Below, piece after piece: positions 59,294 to 64,000 of a stretch of DNA of 64,000 nt. The stretch is from NCBI RefSeq assembly GCF_000761155.1, contig NZ_CP009533.1, forward strand, positions 2,985,001 to 3,049,000. The letters run 5' to 3'. The translations under genes were made by a program, and so were the position numbers. The notes beneath the pieces were generated by a model. It had not been told where the DNA came from, did no database searches, and saw only the letters and a program-made list of their open reading frames with translations. Every line of letters starts with the position of its first letter. Position 1 is the first letter of the stretch. The DNA is from Pseudomonas rhizosphaerae (GTDB taxonomy: Bacteria > Pseudomonadota > Gammaproteobacteria > Pseudomonadales > Pseudomonadaceae).

Positions 59294-60985
59294 TCAGGGT
59301 TTGCTGCCGTACCAGCGTGGGGTGTAGACCCAGGTGCCGCCTGCGGCCTTGGCGAAGGTGCAGGTGGTGGAGGACCCCACCAGCACCATGGTGCGCATGT
59401 CCACCTGTTCGGGGGTCAGCTCGCCCAGGGTGATGACCCGCAGGGACTGGCCAGGCCGACCGATGTCTCGGCCAAGGACCACGGGAGTGGCGGGCGCACG
59501 GTGCTGGCGGACGATCTCCAGCGCCTTGCCCAGCTGCCAGGGCCGCGAGCGGGAAATCGGGTTGTAGAACGCCAGGGCCAGGTCAGCCTGGCAGGCCAGG
59601 TCCAGGCGCTGCTCGATGATGGCCCACGGCTTGAGGTTGTCGGACAGCGACAGCACACAGAAATCGTGGCCCAAGGGCGCGCCGGCTTGAGCGGCGGTGG
59701 CCAAAGAGGCCGACACGCCTGGCAGCATTTCCAGCTCTACCGCGTGCCAGCTTGGCTCGGTGGATTCGTGGAGCGCTTCCAGCACCGCCGCCGCCATGGC
59801 GAACACGCCAGGGTCGCCGGACGACACCACCACCACCGAACGGCCCTGAGCGGCCAACTCGAAGGCATGCCGGGCGCGCTGCATTTCTTCGCGGTTGTCG
59901 GTGCAGTGCAGCACCTGGTCGGGGCGAAACGGGCCGGCCATGCGCACGTAGGTCTCATAGCCCAGTACATCGTTGGCCCGCGCCAGCTCCGCCTTGACCG
60001 CCGGAACCATGAGGTCGGCAGCGCCAGGCCCTAGGCCGATCACGGCCAGACGTCCGCGCGGCCGGCCGATGCCGGGCAGATCCAGCGGCTGATCGGCCAC
60101 GGCGATCGCCAGGTGCTCGCCGATCGCTATAGGCGAGGACTGCGGCACTTCTTGAAGGGCCAGCTGCGCCAGCGAACCCTGCGCCGGGGCAAACCGCAGC
60201 GGTACGCCGAGCGCTACGGCGGCGTCATGCAGCGCAGCATTGGCCATGTCGTGTTCGTCCGCCAGCAGGCACGCCAGCGATGGCAGGGCAATTGCGCTGC
60301 GCTGCAGCGCGTCGCGCACGGCCTGGGCAAGCTCGGGCTGTGCCGCATTCACCGCGACCAGCACATTGCGCGGGTGGATGAGCAGTTCGTTGGCAGAGGG
60401 CTGCCGCGCATCGCTGCCAACATGGATGGTCAGCCGCGCCTGGGCATCCTCGGGCAGCCGCGCGTCGGCCAGCCAGGGCGCTGTGCCTTCGACGCGCACT
60501 TGTTCACCGGCGAGCAGATCGGAAACGAAGCGCTTGCCCAGTTCCAGATCGGCCAAGGCGTAGCCATCGGGCGGGTTGAGCAGGCAGATGCCGAAACGCA
60601 GCTCGCCACTGGTGGTGATCGCTGCGGCGACTCCCAGCCCAGCGCCGATTTCGCGAGCCAGCACGTTGACCCCGGCCAGGCCACCCAACAGCGGCACCAC
60701 GGCGCTGCCATCTTCGGCCACGGCCAGCACGGGGGGCTCGGCGCCCTTCTCGAGCAGCACTGGCGTCAGGCTGCGGATGACGATGCCCGCAGCGCACAGG
60801 GCGATGATCGGTGTGTCTTGCTGGTAGAGCTGGCGCAAGGTGGCGCCGAAATCCTGGTAACTGCGGTCGACACCGGTCACGCGTTCGGCCAGGCCGTGGA
60901 TCAGCGCCTGTGGATACAGTTGCTGCAGGCGCCGGGCGGTGGCCAGGGCACCGTTGCCGAGAATGACGATTGCTGGAGCGTTCAT
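59294..60985 (-). CDS. cobJ: CbiG–CobJ fusion: cobalt-precorrin-5A hydrolase-like domain + precorrin-3B C17-methyltransferase
   Basis: A 563-residue protein. Residues ~1–310 are CbiG-like (ALCAAGIVIRSLTPVLLEKG, VVPLLGGLAGVNVLAREIGA, then a CbiG_C-type segment with HPRNVLVAVNAAQ). Residues ~320–563 are a SAM corrin methyltransferase of the CobJ type (RLAVIGLGPGAADLMVPAV, VVVSSGDPGVFAMAAAV, FYNPISRSRPWQL). CobJ contracts the ring of precorrin-3B. ATG 60985 overlaps the cobI stop (TGATG); a GTG 12 bases upstream is an alternative. Last gene of cobGHIJ. Confidence 0.9.
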   Translation of the reverse strand: MNAPAIVILGNGALATARRLQQLYPQALIHGLAERVTGVDRSYQDFGATLRQLYQQDTPIIALCAAGIVIRSLTPVLLEKGAEPPVLAVAEDGSAVVPLLGGLAGVNVLAREIGAGLGVAAAITTSGELRFGICLLNPPDGYALADLELGKRFVSDLLAGEQVRVEGTAPWLADARLPEDAQARLTIHVGSDARQPSANELLIHPRNVLVAVNAAQPELAQAVRDALQRSAIALPSLACLLADEHDMANAALHDAAVALGVPLRFAPAQGSLAQLALQEVPQSSPIAIGEHLAIAVADQPLDLPGIGRPRGRLAVIGLGPGAADLMVPAVKAELARANDVLGYETYVRMAGPFRPDQVLHCTDNREEMQRARHAFELAAQGRSVVVVSSGDPGVFAMAAAVLEALHESTEPSWHAVELEMLPGVSASLATAAQAGAPLGHDFCVLSLSDNLKPWAIIEQRLDLACQADLALAFYNPISRSRPWQLGKALEIVRQHRAPATPVVLGRDIGRPGQSLRVITLGELTPEQVDMRTMVLVGSSTTCTFAKAAGGTWVYTPRWYGSKP

Positions 60986-61716
60986 CAGCCTTGCCACCTC
61001 TCGCCTGGAACGATGATCAAGGAAAAATACGGCGACGAGGTCGGGTCGACCTCGGCCAGCGGGACGATCTTCTGGTTGGCCATGGTGGCGCGTTCGACGT
61101 ATAGCGCACGCTCGGCCAGACCCAGTTCGGCCAGCACTTCGCGGACTTTGTGGAAGTTGCGGCCCAGTTTCATGATCACCGCGGCATCGGCGTCGGCCAG
61201 GCGTCGCTTGAGGTCGTCCGCCGGCAGCACGCCCGACAGCACCGACAAGCTCTGATTGCGGTACACCAACGGCGCACCCAGCACCGAGGCGCCACCGAGC
61301 ATCGAGCAGACGCCGGGGATCACCTGGGCCTCATAGCGCTCGGCGAGCCGGTCGTGCAGGTACATGTAGGAGCCATAGAAGAACGGATCACCCTCGCAGA
61401 TCACGGCCACGTCGCGGCCGGCATCCAAATGCGTGGCCACGTCCAGGCTGGCGGTGTCGTAGAAATCGCTGATGACCTGTTCATAGGACAGCGGCGCGGG
61501 CAGCGCTTCGGTCGTGACCGGGTAGATCAGCGGCAGCAGGGTCTGCTGGGCCTGCAAGTGACCCTCGATGATGCCGAAGGCATTGCCCTTCTTGCCCTTG
61601 GCGACGAAATACGCCACCACCGGCGCCTCGCGCAACAGGCGCAGTGCTTTTACGGTGATCAGTTCGGGATCGCCCGGGCCTACGCCCAGTCCCAGCAGAC
61701 GGCCACGCGGTTGCAT
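60985..61716 (-). CDS. cobI: Precorrin-2 C20-methyltransferase
   Basis: A 243-residue SAM corrin/uroporphyrin methyltransferase: [51 protein letters not shown] and [14 protein letters not shown] are CobI hallmarks. Converts precorrin-2 to precorrin-3A. ATG 61716 overlaps the cobH stop (TGATG) and the stop overlaps cobJ, so translation of the operon is coupled. Confidence 0.94.
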   Translation of the reverse strand: MQPRGRLLGLGVGPGDPELITVKALRLLREAPVVAYFVAKGKKGNAFGIIEGHLQAQQTLLPLIYPVTTEALPAPLSYEQVISDFYDTASLDVATHLDAGRDVAVICEGDPFFYGSYMYLHDRLAERYEAQVIPGVCSMLGGASVLGAPLVYRNQSLSVLSGVLPADDLKRRLADADAAVIMKLGRNFHKVREVLAELGLAERALYVERATMANQKIVPLAEVDPTSSPYFSLIIVPGERWQG

Positions 61717-62342
61717 CACTCGACCTCCGTGGCCAGTGCATTGACCGCCGCGGCCGCCATGGCGCTGCCGCCCTTGCGGCCCTCGACGATGACGAACGGC
61801 ACGCCACGGCTGTCGGCCGCCAGCATCGCCTTGGACTCGGCCGCGCCGACGAAGCCGACCGGAAAGCCCAGAATCAAGGCAGGTTTGGGCGCGCCGGCAT
61901 CGATCATGTCGAGCAGGTAGAACAGCGCGGTTGGCGCGTTGCCGATGACCACTACCGAGCCGGCCAGGTGGGGCCGCCACAGTTCCAGCGCCGCCGCCGA
62001 ACGGGTGTTGCCCAGGGCCTGAGCCAGGGCAGGCACGCTGTCGTCCTTGAGGGTACAGATCACCTGGTTGTTGGCCGGCAAGCGAGCGCGGGTGATGCCT
62101 TCGGCAACCATGCGCGCGTCACACAGGATGGGCGCGCCAGCCGCCAGGGCATCGCGCCCGGCCTTGCCGGCGCCGGGCGAGAAGCGCAGGTCCTGGACGA
62201 CATCGACCATGCCACAGGCATGAATCACCCGCACGGCGAGTTTTTCCAGGTCGGCGGGGATCTGGTCCAGCTTCGCTTCAGCACGAATGATGGCGAAGGA
62301 GTTGCGATAGATCTCCTGACCATCGCGGATGTAGTCAATCAT
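61716..62342 (-). CDS. cobH: Precorrin-8X methylmutase
   Basis: A 208-residue enzyme moving the methyl group from C11 to C12 to give hydrogenobyrinate. Catalytic His in [46 protein letters not shown] and [14 protein letters not shown] are conserved. ATG 62342 after GGAG; overlaps the cobG 3' end by eight bases. Confidence 0.95.
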   Translation of the reverse strand: MIDYIRDGQEIYRNSFAIIRAEAKLDQIPADLEKLAVRVIHACGMVDVVQDLRFSPGAGKAGRDALAAGAPILCDARMVAEGITRARLPANNQVICTLKDDSVPALAQALGNTRSAAALELWRPHLAGSVVVIGNAPTALFYLLDMIDAGAPKPALILGFPVGFVGAAESKAMLAADSRGVPFVIVEGRKGGSAMAAAAVNALATEVE

Positions 62343-63633
62343 GGGTGTCGCTCCGTGAGCGGTCGCGCAGCAGGGCAGCGGCCGCATCCAGTGAAAGGTG
62401 GCGCGCGGCCAGGGTCCCGAATCCGGGTGTTCCGGCGGCGCGCAGATACAGGTCGTAGTGGCCGGCGCTACTGGCCAGCAGGGTCGCTGGGGCGACATGG
62501 GCGGCGGCGCATGAGCGTGGGCAGCCGCTGAAGTGGACGCTCAGTGGCGCCCGATCAGGCAACAGCGCGGCCAGGCGAACGGCATCCGCCTTGGTGTCGG
62601 CCAAGCCCTTGGCACAGCCGCTGGCGCCCGTGCAGGCGATCATGGCGGCCAGTGGCTGTTGCGGACCGGTGATGAAGCCCAACTCGGCCAGGGCTTGGAG
62701 CACCGGCTCGGGATCGCATAGATCAGGCAGCAGCAGGCCTTGCCATGGGGTCATGCGCAGGGTGCCGTTGCCGTGATCGCGAGCGAGCTGGGCGGCGCCG
62801 CGCAGCATCACGGGAGTCAGCCGTCCCAAAGGGGCCAGGGTGCTGATGAAGCTCAGGCCTGGTTGGCGCTGTGGCTGGATGCCCAGTTTGAAAGCGGCCA
62901 GCGGCTTGTCCAATGGTGCGGGGTCAACAGGCAGACCCAGGGTGCTCAGGAATGCTTGGGTGGCGTCCGCGCCGGCGAGCAGATCGCGCATTCGCGTATG
63001 TTCCGGGCGCGCCCGTTCGAGGAAGCGTTGCAGCACTGCCACCACCAGCGCATGGCCCTGGGCGAAGGGCACGGCGCCCACGGCAGGGTCGCTTCCGGGA
63101 CAGCCGGCCAGGCCGAACGCCCACATGCATTGCCCGTCGCGCTTGAAGGCAGACAGCCACAGGTCGTGGTGGTGGTCGAGCATCGCCAGGCGCTCGCCAC
63201 CGTGCAGTTGCACGGCGAACTTGGCCGACAACGCATGAAAGCGGGACTCGGTTTCCAGGCTGTGGATGATCTGCGCGGCCAGCGGACGGGTATCGACCAC
63301 CTGTTCGGGGTCGATGCCGGCACTAGGGCTGAGCATGACGTTGCGCACATCGTCGCCGGCCGCCTCCCGGGGACCCAGCCCGGCCTGCAGCAGGCAGTCG
63401 ATCAGCGACTGCTGACGGTCGCCGATACCGCGAATCTGCAAGTTGGCGCGGTTGGTTGCCTCGATCGTCCCCCCGGCGTACCGCTCGGCTGCCTCGGCCA
63501 CCGCATCGGCCTGCTCGGCGTGCAACTCGCCACCGGCCAGCTTGATGCGGCAGATGCCTCCGTCCAACGCCTGCACGATACGCAGCAACCCCGGACACGC
63601 CGAGGGGCGGACAACGTTCGAGGTCGTGTTCAA
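62335..63633 (-). CDS. cobG: Precorrin-3B synthase
   Basis: A ~432-residue member of the nitrite/sulfite reductase ferredoxin-like family that uses O2 to make precorrin-3B, so the pathway is the aerobic one. Half-domains ALDGGICRIKLAGGEL and ATNRANLQIRGIG, with the [4Fe-4S]/siroheme-type cysteines in CTGASGCAKGL and SGCPRSCAA. The start is uncertain: TTG 63633 (NTTSNVVRPSACPGLLRI) fits family starts; the ATG at 63708 lies beyond a likely promoter. First gene of cobGHIJ. Confidence 0.9.
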   Translation of the reverse strand: MNTTSNVVRPSACPGLLRIVQALDGGICRIKLAGGELHAEQADAVAEAAERYAGGTIEATNRANLQIRGIGDRQQSLIDCLLQAGLGPREAAGDDVRNVMLSPSAGIDPEQVVDTRPLAAQIIHSLETESRFHALSAKFAVQLHGGERLAMLDHHHDLWLSAFKRDGQCMWAFGLAGCPGSDPAVGAVPFAQGHALVVAVLQRFLERARPEHTRMRDLLAGADATQAFLSTLGLPVDPAPLDKPLAAFKLGIQPQRQPGLSFISTLAPLGRLTPVMLRGAAQLARDHGNGTLRMTPWQGLLLPDLCDPEPVLQALAELGFITGPQQPLAAMIACTGASGCAKGLADTKADAVRLAALLPDRAPLSVHFSGCPRSCAAAHVAPATLLASSAGHYDLYLRAAGTPGFGTLAARHLSLDAAAALLRDRSRSDTHD

Positions 63634-63750
63634 AGGGGCACCGGGCACACGCGAAAAACCACTGGCAAGGGTAAGGCGCGGTATTATGCCTGCTTTGGCC
63701 GAAGGCATGAAAAGTCTGCCCGTCGGAATAGTTTTGTATGAGGAATATTC

Positions 63751-64000
63751 ATGTCGGCCTGGCTGACCCTGGTAGGTATCGGTGAAGACGGTTTTGCAGG
63801 ACTGGGCAAGCAGGCGCGCCGGGCGCTGTTGAGTGCCCGGCGCATCGTCGGCAGCCCGCGCCAGCTCGAATTGCTGCCGCGCTGCATCGTCGGTACCCGG
63901 GTCGCCTGGCCCAGTCCGTTCAGCCTCGATGCCGTGCTGGCCGAGCCTGGCGATGCAGTCTGCGTGCTGGCCAGCGGTGATCCGATGCTCTATGGCGTCG
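63751..64000 (+). CDS. cobL: Precorrin-6Y C5,15-methyltransferase, N-terminal 83 residues (runs off right edge)
   Basis: Starts [20 protein letters not shown] after [18 protein letters not shown] and [14 protein letters not shown] are CbiE/CobL features of the SAM corrin methyltransferase fold. The decarboxylating CbiT half would lie outside the window. Divergent from cobG. A TATTAT box at 63682 could be its -10. No cobalamin riboswitch (B12 box) is visible in the 117-base gap. Confidence 0.9.
   Translation, partial: MSAWLTLVGIGEDGFAGLGKQARRALLSARRIVGSPRQLELLPRCIVGTRVAWPSPFSLDAVLAEPGDAVCVLASGDPMLYGV

Noticed and set aside
63634-63750. Possible cobalamin riboswitch between cobG and cobL
   Set aside because: The gap is only 117 bases and lacks a recognisable B12 box; too short for the full aptamer on either strand.

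Overview
The window is a stretch of core chromosome from a GC-rich gammaproteobacterium, almost certainly a Pseudomonas of the P. putida/P. fluorescens type. The evidence is the gene order (cueR–RIO kinase–thiolase/FabG, then speA–SUI1–NUDIX–DUF2333–MCP–dsbD–accBC–prmA–dusB–fis–purH–purD–retS, as I remember it from P. aeruginosa PAO1 around PA4778–PA4787 and PA4839–PA4856), the Pseudomonas-type REP sequences in the gaps, and the protein sequences. I see no rRNA, tRNA, CRISPR array, insertion sequence, prophage or integrase. Coding density is high and nearly every gap is short.

Layout. 1–5.2 kb: beta-alanine/malonate-semialdehyde catabolism (aptA-mmsA) with a divergent LysR regulator, a purine-type NCS2 permease and a RutR-like regulator. 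5.2–8.8 kb: IMPACT/YigZ protein, a short-chain dehydrogenase, a Ca2+/H+ antiporter and a LysR regulator. 8.9–14.1 kb: L-serine deaminase and a complete FecBCDE-type ferric-chelate ABC transporter. 14.2–19 kb: adenine/adenosine deaminase, an ArsR-type regulator, a small conserved-looking protein, a Bcr/CflA efflux pump, then copZ and cueR with two textbook CueR operators but no copA between them. 19–28.6 kb: RIO kinase, AraC regulator and bile-acid-type symporter, a thiolase/FabG/MaoC lipid module, a MazG-like phosphohydrolase, CmoM, two DUF4136 lipoproteins and an A24-peptidase-like protein. 28.6–37.8 kb: PBP1C and a YfhM-type alpha-2-macroglobulin lipoprotein (envelope defence pair), with a small membrane protein between them, and a MATE pump. 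37.8–43 kb: lipoprotein esterase, arginine decarboxylase, SUI1, NUDIX and DUF2333. 43–56.3 kb: chemoreceptor, DsbD, acetyl-CoA carboxylase accBC, PrmA, DUF3426, dusB-fis, purH, purD. 56.4–59.1 kb: hybrid sensor RetS. 59.3–64 kb: the corrin-ring operon cobG-cobH-cobI-cobJ (cobJ fused to CbiG) with divergent cobL running off the right edge.

Nothing here looks like an undescribed multi-gene system. The points most worth a second look are the apparent loss of copA between two CueR-controlled genes, the prepilin-peptidase-like protein with Asp to Glu in its second catalytic motif, a five-copy 14-bp tandem repeat upstream of dsbD, genes missing relative to remembered syntenic neighbours (copA, aroQ, gcbA), inverted pairs of REP elements, the CbiG–CobJ fusion, and the degenerate ATP-binding box of RetS.
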